From AP-15 sp963755435 (GTDB lineage: Bacteria > Pseudomonadota > Alphaproteobacteria > ATCC43930 > CGMCC-115725), in assembly GCA_963755435.1 (NCBI GenBank), contig CAVWJX010000003.1:930001-994000 (forward strand): a stretch of 64,000 bases of DNA, in the 5' to 3' direction. The notes under the pieces were generated by a model. It was not told the origin of the DNA. It saw nothing but the letters and a program-made list of their open reading frames with translations, and made no database searches. Both the position numbers and the translations under genes were made by a program. Below, one piece after another: positions 1 through 8,235 of the stretch; positions within the stretch are counted from its first letter, which is position 1, and each line of letters opens with the position of its first letter.

Positions 1-121
1 CGCGGCGCGCACCGGCACGGGTCGGACCGGCAGGCCCGTAGGGCTGGCGACAGGCTAGGGACCGCGGCCCGGGCGTCAAGGATCCCGGACCGCCGCCGGA
101 GGCTCCGGCGTCGAGCCGGCC

Positions 122-521
122 CTACTTGAGCTCGACCGTGGCGCCGGCGCCCTCCAGGGCGGCCTTGGCCTTCTCGGCGTCGTCCTTGCTGACCTGCTCC
201 AGCACCGGCTTGGGGGCGCTGTCCACCAGGTCCTTGGCCTCCTTCAGGCCCAGGCTGGTGAGGGACCGGACCTCCTTGATGACCTGGATCTTCTTGTCGC
301 CGGCGGCGGTCGAGGACGACGTCGAACTCGGTCTGCTCCTCCTCGCGCCGCCGGCCGCCTCGCCGCCACGCCGGCCGCGCCGGGGCCGCGGCCACGGCCA
401 CCGGGGCGGCCGCGGTCACGCCGAAGCGCTCCTCGAACTCCTTCAGGAGCTCGCTCAGCTCCAGGACCGAGAGCGCGGCGATGCCGTCGAGGATCTGGTC
501 CTTGGTCAGGGTCCCTGCCAT
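122..521 (-). CDS. rplL: 50S ribosomal protein L7/L12
   Basis: Stalk protein of the large ribosomal subunit that recruits translation GTPases. The start is the ATG at 521, preceded by a GAAAGGAA-like ribosome site, and the protein ends in VELK at the TAG at 122. The N-terminal dimerisation helix (residues about 1-35, LSELLKEFEERFGV), an Ala-rich hinge and the C-terminal domain (EFDVVL, then KKIQVIKEVRSLTSLGLKEAK) are all visible. The reading frame shifts in the hinge and again at about 311, where an extra C on the plus strand (G on the coding strand) follows a Leu CTC codon. Total length is about 130 aa, normal for the family. It is the last gene of the rplKAJL cluster. The shifts are read as assembly double calls, not gene decay. 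Confidence 0.93.
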
Positions 522-590
522 GGTGTTCGCTTTCCTTTCGTCTCGTTGTCGTGTCCGTTGGTTCGTCGTGTCGGTCGGTGCCGTCGGCCG

Positions 591-1347
591 TCACTCGGCG
601 GGCGCTCGGCGTCGCCTCGGCGCTCGGCCGTCGCCTCGGCCGCCTCGGCGCCTCGGCCTCGGCTGCGGCTCGGCGGCCTCCGCCGCGCTCGAGCGGCTCG
701 GCTCCCGGCGTCCGTCGCTCGGCCTCGGCCTCGGCCGGCGGCTGCCTCGGCCCTCGGTCCGCGGCCTCGGCCGGCCGGCCTCCGGCTCGGCGGCTCGGCT
801 CGGCGCCTCGGCCGGGTCTCCGCCCGCGCTGGTCGAGCAGGGCCGAGAGGCCGTAGGCGAGGTTCCGGGGCAGCGCCTGGAGCAGGCCGGCCAGCTGGGC
901 AGCGGGGCGGCGATGCGCGCCGGCGAACCGGGCGAGCAGCACGTCGCGGGGCGGCAGGTCGGCGAGGGCGGCGAGCTGCGCCGGGCGAGAGCGCGGTGCC
1001 GTCGAGCGAGCCCGCCCTTGACCACCAGGCTCGGGTTGGCCCGGGCGAAGTCCCGCAGCGCCTTGGCCACGGCGCTGACGTCCCCGTGCACGAAGGCGAT
1101 GGCGGTGGGGCCGGTCGAGCAGCTCGTCGCAGCGGCTCGTGCTCGCTCCCGGCGACCGCCAGGCGGACCAGGGTGTTCTTGAAGACCTTGTAGTCGCCGC
1201 CGGCGGCGCGCCAGGCTCTGGCGCAGCTCGGCCAGCTCGGCCACGGTCAGGCCGCGGTACTCGGTGACGACCGACGCGGTCGGCGTCGCCCAGGCGCTCG
1301 CGCACCTCGTCGACCACGGCGACCTTCTCGGCTCTCGGGTTGTCCAT
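591..1347 (-). CDS. rplJ: 50S ribosomal protein L10 with Ala/Glu-rich tail
   Basis: Anchors the L7/L12 stalk to the ribosome. Starts at ATG 1347 (MDNPRAEKVAVVDEVRERL) and carries the family signatures VTEYRGLTVAEL, VFKNTLVRLA and GPTAIAFV, followed by a region matching the L10 C-terminal helices. After about residue 175 there is a low-complexity tail that, allowing for frame shifts, looks rich in Ala, Glu and Pro, as in other actinobacterial L10 proteins. At least five one-base insertions break the frame. The stop at 591 is the best candidate but depends on the frame chosen in the repetitive tail. The gene lies between rplA and rplL. Confidence 0.88.
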
Positions 1348-1548
1348 CGCTCCTCCACCGGATCGCCCGCGGTGCCGAGCTCTCCGGTGTGCGACGGACC
1401 GAGCGACCGGCAGGGTCGGCTCGGTCGTCGCCTCGTCAGGCGGGCCCTGCGGGCCCCTTCGGCACCGAGGTGCACCGGAGGTCTACGGCGGTCGGTTCTC
1501 GTTGCCGGCGACCGGCGAGTGCGGGCTGTACGCCGGGCGAGGCTGGTA
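1348..1548 (-). promoter_or_regulatory. rplA-rplJ spacer, candidate L10 leader
   Basis: A 200-base spacer within the ribosomal protein cluster. On the coding (minus) strand it contains CGTAGACCTCCGGTGC (about 1471-1486). This resembles the conserved L10-binding core of bacterial rplJ leaders, where L10-L12 binds its own mRNA to control stalk protein synthesis. It is followed by a GC-rich inverted repeat (GGGCCC, short loop, GGGCCC) that could act as an attenuator. The position is right for an L10 leader. The fold was judged by eye only. Confidence 0.45.
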
Positions 1549-2279
1549 TCAGGCGGCGGCGGCCAGCTCCTCCTCGACCTCGCGGGCCCGGGCCGGGTCG
1601 ATCCTGGACGCCCGGGCCCATGGTCGACGACAGGGTGACCGTCGCGCAGGTAGCGGCCCTTGGCGGCCGCCGGCTTGGCCCGCGACCAGCTCGTCCACCA
1701 CGGCGCGGACGTTGGCCAGCAGCTGCTCCTTGGTGAACGACACCTTGCCCACCCGGACGTGGACGTTGCCGACCTTGTCGGTGCGGTACTCGACCCGGCC
1801 GCCCTTGAACTCGGCGACCGCCTTGCCGACGTCGGTGGTGACGGTGCCGGTCTTGGGGTTGGGCATGAGGCCACGGGGCCCGAGGACCCGCCCGAGCGTG
1901 CCCACCTGGCCCATGAGGTCCGGGGTGGCGATGGCCACGTCGAAGTCGAGGAAGCCCTCGTCGCGCGACCCGGGCCACCAGGTCGTCGGCGCCGACCACG
2001 TCGGCGCCGGCCGCCCGGGCCTCGGCGGCCTGCTCGCCGGCGGCGAAGACCGCCACCCGGTCGCCGCCCGGTGCCCGAGGGCAGGGACAGCGTGCCGCGG
2101 ACGATCTGGTCGGCCTTGCGGGGGTCGACCCCGAGGCGGACGGCCAGCTCGACCGTCTCGTCGAACTTGGCCGTAGGCCATCGCCTTCACCAGGTCGATG
2201 GCCTCGGCCACGCCGTACAGGCGCCTCCCGGTCGACCTGCGCCGACGCGCCGCCGGTACTTCTTGCCGTGCTGCGTCAT
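1549..2279 (-). CDS. rplA: 50S ribosomal protein L1
   Basis: L1 protuberance protein and known translational repressor of its own operon in other bacteria. The ATG at 2279 begins MTQHGKKYRR. Family motifs follow: FDETVELAVRLGVDPRKADQ, VRGTLSLPSGTG, ATPDLMGQVGTLGRVLGPRG, LMPNPKTGTVTTDV and KGRYLRTVTLSSTMGPG. About nine single-base insertions interrupt the frame; most follow third codon positions. One, near 1612, fits a CGG/AGG arginine difference (bases C and A both present before GG). It ends at the TGA at 1549. The order rplK-rplA-rplJ-rplL is standard. Confidence 0.93.
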
Positions 2280-2303
2280 GTCGTCGTCCTCGTCCTCGCC
2301 GGC

Positions 2304-2736
2304 TCAGCCGGCGACGGCGATGCCCATGGACCGGGCGGTGCCCGCCACCTGCTTCTTCGCCGCCTCGAGGTCGTCGGTGTTGAGGTCGGGCAGCTTGACC
2401 TTGGCGATCTCGGCCACCTGGGCGTCGGTGACCGTGCCCACCTGCTCGCGCCCCGAGGTGGCCGCGCCCTTGTCCAGCCCCGCCGCCTGGCGCAGCAGCA
2501 CCGGCGGTCGGCGGGGTCTTGAGGACGAAGGTGAAGCTCCGGTCCTCGTAGATGGTGATCTCGACGGGGACCACCGTGCCCCGCTGGGACTCGGTCGCCG
2601 CGTTGTACTGCTTGCAGAACTCCATGGTCTGGACGCCGTGGGGCCCGAGCGCCGTGCCGACCGGGGGCGCGGGCGTGGCCGACCCGGCCTCGAGCTGGAT
2701 CTTGACGACGGCGAGCACGCGCTTCTTGGGGGGCAT
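2304..2736 (-). CDS. rplK: 50S ribosomal protein L11
   Basis: Binds the GTPase-associated centre of 23S rRNA. ATG 2736 begins MPPKKRVLAVVKIQLEAG. The typical SATPAPPVGTALGPHGV and FCKQYNAATESQRG segments follow. The frame shifts once in the middle (TPPTA then VLLRQAAGLDKG) through an extra G after a GCC codon. The C-terminal domain ends LPDLNTDDLEAAKKQVAGTARSMGIAVAG at the stop at 2304. Length about 143 aa, as expected. Only 24 bases separate it from rplA, so the two are almost certainly cotranscribed. Confidence 0.94.
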
Positions 2737-2761
2737 CGGTCTCCTCGTCCTCGGCTGCGGC

Positions 2762-3583
2762 CTAGAGCTTGGCGACCTGGCTGAACTCGAGCTCGACCGG
2801 GGTCTCCCGGCCGAAGATGTTGACCAGCACCTTGAGCTTGAGCTGGTCCTCGTTGATCTCGGCGATCTGGCCCGAGAAGTCGGCGAACGGGCCCTCCTTG
2901 ACCCGGACCGTCTCGTCCACCTCGTACTCGAGGCGGGGCCGGCTGCGCTTGGGCGGCGCCTCGACGCCCTCGACCTTGACCTGCAGGATGCTCTCCACCT
3001 CACGGCGCGAGAGCGGCGTGGGCTTGGTGCCCGGGGCCACGAACCCGGTGACCCCGGGGGTGTTGCGGATGGCGCCCCAGGTGTCGTCGTCGAGGTCGCA
3101 GCGGACGAGGAGGTAGCCGGGGAAGACCTTCTTCTGGACGGTGACCTTCTTGCCGCCCTTGAACTCGACCACGTCCTCCATCGGGATGACGACCTCGAAG
3201 ACCCGGTCCTCCATCCCCCGGGAGGCGACGACGTTCTTCAGGTTCGAGCTGCACCTTGTTCTCGTAGCCCGAGTAGGTGTGGACCACGTACCAGCGGCCG
3301 GGGCGGTCGTAGGGGCTCGGGACGTACGGCTCCTCGTCCTCGTCGTCGTCGTCGTCCTCGTCGAGGTCGTCGTCGAGCTCGGCGTCGGCCTCCGGCGCTC
3401 GCCGTCGCCGCCGCGGCTCGGCCGCGACGGCCTCGGCGTCCGTCGCCGTCGCCGGTCGCGGCCACCTCGGCCGCCTCGCCGGCCGGCGTCGTCGCCGGCG
3501 TCGGCCTCGGGCTCCGCAGGGCTGGCGGCCTCGGCGTCGGTGTCGGTCTCGTCGGGATCGTGCAGCGTCACTGTGGCGCTCAC
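2762..3583 (-). CDS. nusG: Transcription termination/antitermination protein NusG
   Basis: Binds RNA polymerase and couples it to Rho or the ribosome. The GTG start at 3583 overlaps the secE stop by four bases. An acidic N-terminal extension of about 90 residues (long runs of Asp and Glu), common in actinobacterial NusG, precedes the NGN domain, which begins at the WYVVHTYSGYENKVQ motif. The KOW domain near the C-terminus contains VKEGPFADFSGQIAEIN and ends FGRETPVELEFSQVAKL. Frame breaks fall in the acidic part and at 3245, where an extra base follows a Leu CTC codon. It ends at the TAG at 2762. Confidence 0.93.
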   Translation of the reverse strand: MSATVTLHDPDETDTDAEAASPAEPEADAGDDAGRRGGRGGRDRRRRRTPRPSRPSRGGDGERRRPTPSSTTTSTRTTTTTRTRSRTSRAPTTAPAAGTWSTPTRATRTRCSSNLKNVVASRGMEDRVFEVVIPMEDVVEFKGGKKVTVQKKVFPGYLLVRCDLDDDTWGAIRNTPGVTGFVAPGTKPTPLSRREVESILQVKVEGVEAPPKRSRPRLEYEVDETVRVKEGPFADFSGQIAEINEDQLKLKVLVNIFGRETPVELEFSQVAKL

Positions 3584-3884
3584 TTCTGGAACATGAAGAA
3601 GACGGCCTTGCCGAAGCCGTAGTTCAGCACGAAGATCAGGCGAGATCATGAGGACCAGGGTGGTGCAGCACGACGGCCGTGTAGTTGATCATCTCGGCGC
3701 GGGTCGGCCAGGCCACCTGGCGCAGCTCGTCGCGGACCTCCCGGAAGAACTGCGGCGAGCGAGGTCCGCTGCTTGCGCCGGGCGCTTGGCCGCCTGGCGC
3801 CGGCGCCTGGCGACGGGCCGACGGCGAGCCGTCGGCCTCCATCTGGCCCTGGCGCTGCATCATTCGCTTGGTCTCGCGGTTCAC
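3580..3884 (-). CDS. secE: Preprotein translocase subunit SecE
   Basis: Small membrane subunit of the SecYEG channel. The GTG at 3884 begins MNRETKRMMQRQGQ, and a basic, disordered N-terminal part follows. Then come the conserved amphipathic stretch FFREVRDELRQVAWPTRAEM and one transmembrane helix (TAVV...LVLMIS LIFVLNYG). The last residues KAVFFMFQK end in a TGA that overlaps the nusG GTG (GTGA). The helix is split by one-base shifts. About 100 aa, normal for an actinobacterial SecE. Confidence 0.9.
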
Positions 3885-3923
3885 GGGCTTGCTCCGGGTT
3901 CACACTGGTCGCACGGCTCGGAG

Positions 3924-3996
3924 CAGGGCAGGAGGGACTCGAACCCCCAACCGCCGGTTTTGGAGACCGGTGCTCTACCAGTTGAGCTACTGCCCT
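3924..3996 (-). tRNA. tRNA-Trp (CCA)
   Basis: Complete cloverleaf on the minus strand: acceptor AGGGCAG/CTGCCCT, D stem GCTC/GAGC, anticodon stem CCGGT/ACCGG with loop CTCCAAA (anticodon CCA), T arm GGGGG-TTCGAGT-CCCTC, discriminator G. No extra base is present, unlike the neighbouring protein genes. It lies between rpmG and secE, the usual actinobacterial place. Confidence 0.97.
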
Positions 3997-4094
3997 CTGT
4001 GGGCCGCCCTCGGTCGTCCGCGGCCGGTGGCCGCCCGACCCTGACCTGGCGGAGCAGCGCCGCAAGACTACCACCGGCCGGCGGTCAGGGCGGC

Positions 4095-4258
4095 TCAGCG
4101 GGTCTCCTTGTGCAGGTGTGCTGGCGGTCCCAGCGGCAGTACTTCTTCATCTCGATCCGCTCGCGGTCGTTCAGCTTGTTCTTGGTGGTGATGTAGTTCC
4201 GGCGCTTGCACACCTCGCAGGCCAGGGTGACCTGGACCCGCTTCTCGTTCTTCGCCAT
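4095..4258 (-). CDS. rpmG: 50S ribosomal protein L33
   Basis: Small large-subunit protein, about 54 aa. ATG 4258 begins MAKNEKRVQVTLACEVCKRR and continues NYITTKNKLNDRERIEMKKY. One base appears to be missing near the end; restoring it gives CRWDRQHTLHKETR and a TGA at 4095. The first zinc-type pair (CEVC) is present. The second, usually CxxC, is reduced to C-R-W-D, so a four-cysteine zinc site is not complete. It sits between tRNA-Met and tRNA-Trp and is probably cotranscribed with both. Confidence 0.92.
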
Positions 4259-4305
4259 CGCTGCTCCTCTCTCTCGCTGCCTTCGGGTCCCGTCCTCGTG
4301 CCTGG

Positions 4306-4379
4306 TAGCGGCGGCGGGACTCGAACCCGCGACACCACGATTATGAGCCGTGTGCTCTGACCAACTGAGCTACGCCGCC
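4306..4379 (-). tRNA. tRNA-Met (CAT)
   Basis: Complete cloverleaf on the minus strand: acceptor GGCGGCG/CGCCGCT with a G-T first pair, D arm GCTCAGTTGGTCAGAGC, anticodon loop with CAT, T arm GCGGG-TTCGAGT-CCCGC, discriminator A. The weak first pair is compatible with either type, but the missing GGG/CCC anticodon stem pairs argue for an elongator, not an initiator. Confidence 0.95.
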
Positions 4380-4385
4380 AGGGCG

Positions 4386-4458
4386 AGCCCCCTGTCGGAA
4401 TCGAACCGACGACACCAGCCTTACCATGGCTGTGCTCTGCCGACTGAGCTAAGGGGGC
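4386..4458 (-). tRNA. tRNA-Thr (GGT)
   Basis: Complete cloverleaf: acceptor GCCCCCT/AGGGGGC, D arm GCTCAGTCGGCAGAGC, anticodon stem CAGCC/GGCTG with loop ATGGTAA (anticodon GGT, reading ACC), T arm GTCGG-TTCGATT-CCGAC. Six bases upstream of tRNA-Met and likely the first gene of this transcript. Confidence 0.97.
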
Positions 4459-4542
4459 GCTGCGGCCGCTCGGCCGCGACGCCATGATAGTCAGCGCTGC
4501 ACCGGCTGGCCTCCGACCCGGTCCGCCGGTACCATCGCGCCG

Positions 4543-5043
4543 ATGCGGATCCGGCTGGCCGCGCCCGGGGACGCCGAGGCCATCCGGGCCATCTACAACC
4601 CCGAGGTGACGGCCGGCGACCACCACCTTCGACCTCGTGCCCCGCACGCCGGCCGAGCAGCGGCCTGGCTCGAGCGCCACCGGGGCGCCCACCCGGCGGT
4701 GGTGGCGGTCGACGGAGCCGGGACGGCGGATCGGTGGCTCGGCTTCGGGTCGCTCTCGCCCGTTCCGCGACCGCCCGCCTACGCCACCACGGTGGAGGAC
4801 TCGGTCTACGTGGACCGGGACCACCGGGGCCGGGGCGTCGGCCGGGCCCTGCTCGACGAGCTGGTCCGGCTGGCCGCCGAGCCACGGCTTCCACACCGTG
4901 ATCGCCCGGATCGTCGGGCGACAACGAGGCCTCGATCGCGCCTGCACCAGGCCTGCGGGTTCGAGCTGGTCGGGGTCGAGCGGGAGGTCGGCCGCAAGCA
5001 CGGCCGCTGGCTCGACGTGGTCGAGCTCCAGCGGATGCTCTGA
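4543..5043 (+). CDS. GNAT N-acetyltransferase, phosphinothricin/methionine sulfone type
   Basis: Acetyl-CoA-dependent N-acetyltransferase. The start at 4543 gives MRIRLAAPGDAEAIRAIYNP, the usual opening of the phosphinothricin acetyltransferase group. After frame repair the central part reads TTVEDSVYVDRDHRGRGVGR, which contains the acetyl-CoA pyrophosphate loop (R-G-x-G-x-G/A type). The C-terminus has LHQACGFELVGVEREVGRKH and GRWLDVVELQRML, typical of this subgroup. Three or four frame shifts fall between residues about 25 and 140. The real substrate cannot be read from sequence; protein or amino-acid analogue N-acetylation is possible. It ends tail-to-tail with the mannosyltransferase on the other strand. 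Confidence 0.82.
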   Translation: MRIRLAAPGDAEAIRAIYNPEVTAGDHHLRPRAPHAGRAAAWLERHRGAHPAVVAVDGAGTADRWLGFGSLSPVPRPPAYATTVEDSVYVDRDHRGRGVGRALLDELVRLAAEPRLPHRDRPDRRATTRPRSRLHQACGFELVGVEREVGRKHGRWLDVVELQRML

Positions 5044-6649
5044 GCGCCGAGGGCCGGCTCGGCAGCGGCTCGGGAGCTCGGCCGAGGCCGGCGCCAGCCG
5101 GGCTCGCTCGGGCGTCCCGCCACGCGGTCGACCAGCGCCCGAGCGGCACCAGGAGGACGCCGAGCAGGACCAGGAGCGCCGCGCGCCACCGCCAGCGGGT
5201 TGGCGTGGATGAGCTGGTCGAGCAGGGTCCGGCCGCCGGGCAGGCCGATGAACGGCGCGGCCACCGACAGCGCGATGAGCACGCGTGCGGAGCCGCCCGG
5301 CGGCCACCGGGGCCAGGAGCACGATCCCCCAGGTGAGGTACCACGGCTGGACCACCGGCCCGAGCACCACGAAGAGCAGCAGGCTGAGCCCGAGGGCCTC
5401 GAGGCCCCCGATCCGGTCGCTGTGCCAGAGCAGGTAGACCGACGGCGGCCGCCGCCGCGGCCAGAGGCCGAGCACCCGGGTGACCGACAGCACCCCGCCC
5501 TGGCGAGACCCCGAGGCCGACCAGCGTGCAGGAGCCCGGTGAGGCCCATGCCGATGCCGGTCGCCGGGGCCAGCCAGCTCCGCACGGTCCCGGGCGTGGC
5601 CAGGTTGCCGACCCAGCCCAGCCCGAGCCCGCTCACCACCGACAGGACGACCATGACGGCGCCGGCGACGAGCCCGGCGCGTCGACCAGCGGGCGCACCC
5701 GCTGGCGCCAGCGGGACGCCCGTCGCCCAGCCACTCCCAGCCGATGTAGACGATGCCGAGGGCGGCCGGCACCTTGATGGCGGCCGCCAGGGCGCACAGG
5801 ACCACCCCCCAGACCGGGTGCTTCGAGCCGGGCCGCGGTGATGCCCGGCGACCAGCAGGCCGACCATGACGGCGTCGTTGTGGGCCGCCGCCGACCAGCG
5901 TCAGGAGCACCAGCGGGTTGAGGACCGCCAGCACGAAGATCGGGCCCGGGTCCCGGCCGTAGGCGCGGGCCAGCTTGGGGATGCACCAGGCGATCAGGGC
6001 CACGCCGGCCAGCGGCGAGCAGCCGGAGCAGGACCACGGTGACCAGCTCGTGGTGGAAGCTGGCGCTGGCGAAGAAGCCGTCGACCATGCAAGAAGAGCG
6101 GGCCGTAGGGGGCCGGGGTGTTCAGCCACAGCGGGTCGACCGGGTTGAGGTAGGGGCCGGCGCCGAGGACCGGGTCCGTAGGGGTAGGGGTTGATGTGGC
6201 GGCTCATCATCTCGCCCTGGGCGGCGTAGGAGAAGACGTCCCGGCTGAAGATCGGGGCGACCACCAGCATCGGGATCGACCCAGAGACCAGGATCCAGCC
6301 GAGGTAGTGGATCGGCACGCCCGGGCGGCGGCGCAGCGCCTTCATCAGCCCGTACCAGACCCGCATGAACAGGACGAGGCCGCCGTAGACGGCGACCAGG
6401 CCGAGGAGCATGAAGCTGGTCGGAGGTGCCGCTCGGCTGGCCGGCTCGCCGAAGAACCAGGTGCCGGGCATCTCGAGCTTGAACGGCGAGCTGGGCAGCG
6501 AGGCGCCCGACCGCCACCGAGACCAGCGCCAGGAAACCGAGGAGCGCCGGCCGGCGCAGGAAGCGCCAGTCGTCGGGGTCGCCGTCGTCGTCGGGCTGCG
6601 ACCTGGCCGGCCAGCGACCGGCGTCGGGCAGCACCCGCATCTTGGCCAT
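5044..6649 (-). CDS. GT-C mannosyltransferase, MptA/MptB-like (polyprenyl-phosphomannose dependent)
   Basis: Polytopic membrane glycosyltransferase that in relatives adds alpha-1,6-mannose from polyprenyl phosphomannose to lipomannan precursors. ATG 6649 begins MAKMRVLPDAGRW. At least ten hydrophobic helices are visible. The first large loop has IFSRDVFSYAAQGEMM with the acidic residue typical of GT-C enzymes, followed by HINPYPYGP. Later segments read LVLLTLVGGAHNDAVMVG, AAAIKVPAALGIVYIGWE and GPVVQPWYLTWGIVLLAP, all recognisable in the MptB family. About ten frame shifts occur. No minus-strand stop codon exists in any frame from about 5190 down to 5041, so the true 3' end is unclear; the nearest stop is at 4806, inside the convergent acetyltransferase gene. 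Confidence 0.8.
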
Positions 6650-6866
6650 CTCCAGCCGCGATCGCCGCCTGGTCGGCGAGCGTCCCGCCGGCGCGCCGAG
6701 CGGGCCGGCCGCCGTCCGGGCAGCGTCCCGGGCACGCGCTGCAGCGGCGTGCCGCGCGTCGGCACGTCACGCTCGTGCTCGGTGGGTCCCGGCGGCGTTC
6801 GGTGGCGCGGCCTGTCTGCATGCGTCTGCCACGGGCGGAGCTCGCACCTCGATGCGCGGCAGCTGG
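6650..6866. other. Non-coding upstream region of the mannosyltransferase
   Basis: No convincing gene is seen between the mannosyltransferase start and tRNA-Tyr (6650-6979). The reading frames here show actinobacterial GC content but no recognisable protein. The right-hand part holds the paired repeats listed separately (6867-6934). This region probably holds the promoter of the mannosyltransferase. Confidence 0.5.
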
Positions 6867-6934
6867 GCGCAACCGTCCGTAACGGCATTGTAACGGTCGC
6901 CGCCCGCGGGCGCAACCATCCGTCACGGCATTGT
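6867..6934. repeat. Two 25-bp direct repeats, each with a CCGTNACGG palindrome
   Basis: Copy 1 (6867-6891) and copy 2 (6910-6934) both read GCGCAACC[G/A]TCCGT[A/C]ACGGCATTGT. They differ at two positions and start 43 bases apart (four helical turns). Each contains the nine-base inverted repeat CCGTNACGG. The spacing and internal symmetry suggest a double binding site for a dimeric regulator. The candidate targets are the mannosyltransferase gene (start 218 bases away, minus strand) or tRNA-Tyr. Confidence 0.6.
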
Positions 6935-6979
6935 CGAACGGCCACGGGCGCCCGCAGCTGGGCAACGCCACCGCCGTGG

Positions 6980-7061
6980 TGGGCCGGGGAGGATTCGAAC
7001 CTCCGTAGGCTGAGCCGACAGGTTTACAGCCTGTTTCCTTTGGCCACTCGGACACCGACCC
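6980..7061 (-). tRNA. tRNA-Tyr (GTA)
   Basis: Class II tRNA of 82 nt with a long variable arm. Acceptor GGGTCGG/CCGGCCC (one G-T pair), anticodon stem CAGG/CCTG around loop CTGTAAA (anticodon GTA), variable arm from TCGGCTCAGCCTAC, T arm GGAGG-TTCGAAT-CCTCC, discriminator A. Intact. Confidence 0.96.
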
Positions 7062-7129
7062 GCAGCGGCGAGGCTAGCCCGACCGGATACCCCGGCCGAC
7101 TCGGTCGGGCCGGCCGGTATCGTGGCGCC

Positions 7130-7621
7130 ATGCCGACCTTCGACATCGTCTCCGAGGTGGACATGCAAGAGGTCCGCAACGCGGTCGACCAGGCCAACCG
7201 CGAGGCCTCCACCCGCTTCGACTTCAAGGGCACCGACTCGTCGATCGACCTCGGCGACGAGCGAGCTGGTGCTCCGCTCCTCCACCGAGGACCGCCTCCG
7301 GGCCCTGCACCAGGTGCTCGAGGAGAAGCTGGTCAAGCGGCAGGTCTCCCTGAAGGCGCTCGACGCCGGCAAGATCGAGGAGGCGGCCAAGGGAGCGGCC
7401 CGCCAGAAGATCGCCATCCGGGCCGGGCATCTCCCAGGACCACGCCAAGCGGCTCAACAGGTTCATCAAGGACCTGGGGCTCAAGGGCGTGAGCTCGCAG
7501 ACCCAGGGCGACCAGCTCCGGGTGACCGGCAAGAAGCGCGACGACCTCCAGGCGGTGATCGCCGCCTGCAAGGCCGAGGACTTCGGCATCCCGCTGCAGT
7601 TCGACGAACTTCCGGGACTGA
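7130..7621 (+). CDS. YajQ family nucleotide-binding protein
   Basis: Small cytoplasmic protein with two RRM/ferredoxin-like halves; family members bind nucleotides, and some bind cyclic di-GMP. ATG 7130 begins MPTFDIVSEVDMQEVRNAVD, the invariant YajQ N-terminus, followed by STRFDFKGTDSSIDL. The second half contains KRLNRFIKDLGLKGVSSQTQ, RVTGKKRDDLQAVIAACK and DFGIPLQFTNFRD. The last four residues need one extra G to be dropped at about 7603; the TGA is then at 7619-7621. About 163 aa, the normal length. The regulatory role in this organism is unknown. Confidence 0.9.
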
Positions 7622-7683
7622 GCCCGGCCCGGCGGCGGCCTCAGCGCTCCGGCGCCGCCGCGGCGGCCCTGGCCGTCGGCCGC

Positions 7684-8226
7684 TCAGCGTGCTCGTCGAT
7701 CGTCGTCGGGGTGCTCGATCGGCGCCACGTGGAAGAGCCGTTGGTAGATCAGGAACTTGAGGCACCCAGAAGCACCCCGAAGGCGACAGCAGGTTGGCCG
7801 CGTAGCACCAGGACGGTCTGGTCCGACGTGGCTCAGGTCGTGGTGCTTGGCCGACGTCCTCGGCCAGCAGACGGTCCACGATCGAGAAGGCGAGGCCCAC
7901 GAAGCTCAGCACCCAGAAGGGCACCACCTCCCGCAGGAGGTGGGACTGGCCGCTCTTGCCCCACACCCACTTGCGGTTGAGGTAGTACGAGGGGAAGGTG
8001 GCCACCACGTTGGCAAGATGGTCGCCGGCACCTCGGTCCACAGGTGCAGGACCCCGTAGACGATGAGCAGGGTCACCTGGGAGACCACGGTCGAGATGAC
8101 CGAGACCACGTGTACTTGGCAGATCTTCTTGCTCGTCGGGTGTGGATGATCTGCCCACGCGCCCAGAGCGACTCGTCCGACCTCCACACGTGCTTGATCG
8201 CCGGTAGCTGAGAGCGATTCGGCCAC
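7684..8226 (-). CDS. GtrA-like membrane protein
   Basis: Four-helix membrane protein of the GtrA family, members of which are thought to move polyprenyl-linked sugars or assist cell-surface glycosylation. The GTG at 8226 begins MAESLS. The core reads TVVSVISTVVSQVTLLIVYG, LHLWTEVPATIL, then NVVATFPSYYLNRKWVWGKS, the family's most conserved stretch, and EVVPFWVLSFVGLAFSIV. After frame repair the tail reads LIYQRLFHVAPIEHPDDDRR and stops at 7684. At least five frame shifts are present. About 180 aa. It converges on yajQ, and no glycosyltransferase partner is directly adjacent. Confidence 0.8.
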
Positions 8227-8235
8227 GGCGCCACT

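Noticed and set aside
600..830. Separate repeat element with CTCGGCC units
   Set aside because: It is the Ala/Glu/Pro-rich tail of L10 in low-complexity GC-rich code, interrupted by frame shifts.
3999..4543. Long reading frames covering the tRNA-Met and tRNA-Thr genes
   Set aside because: They contain no protein signal and read through perfect tRNA cloverleaves.
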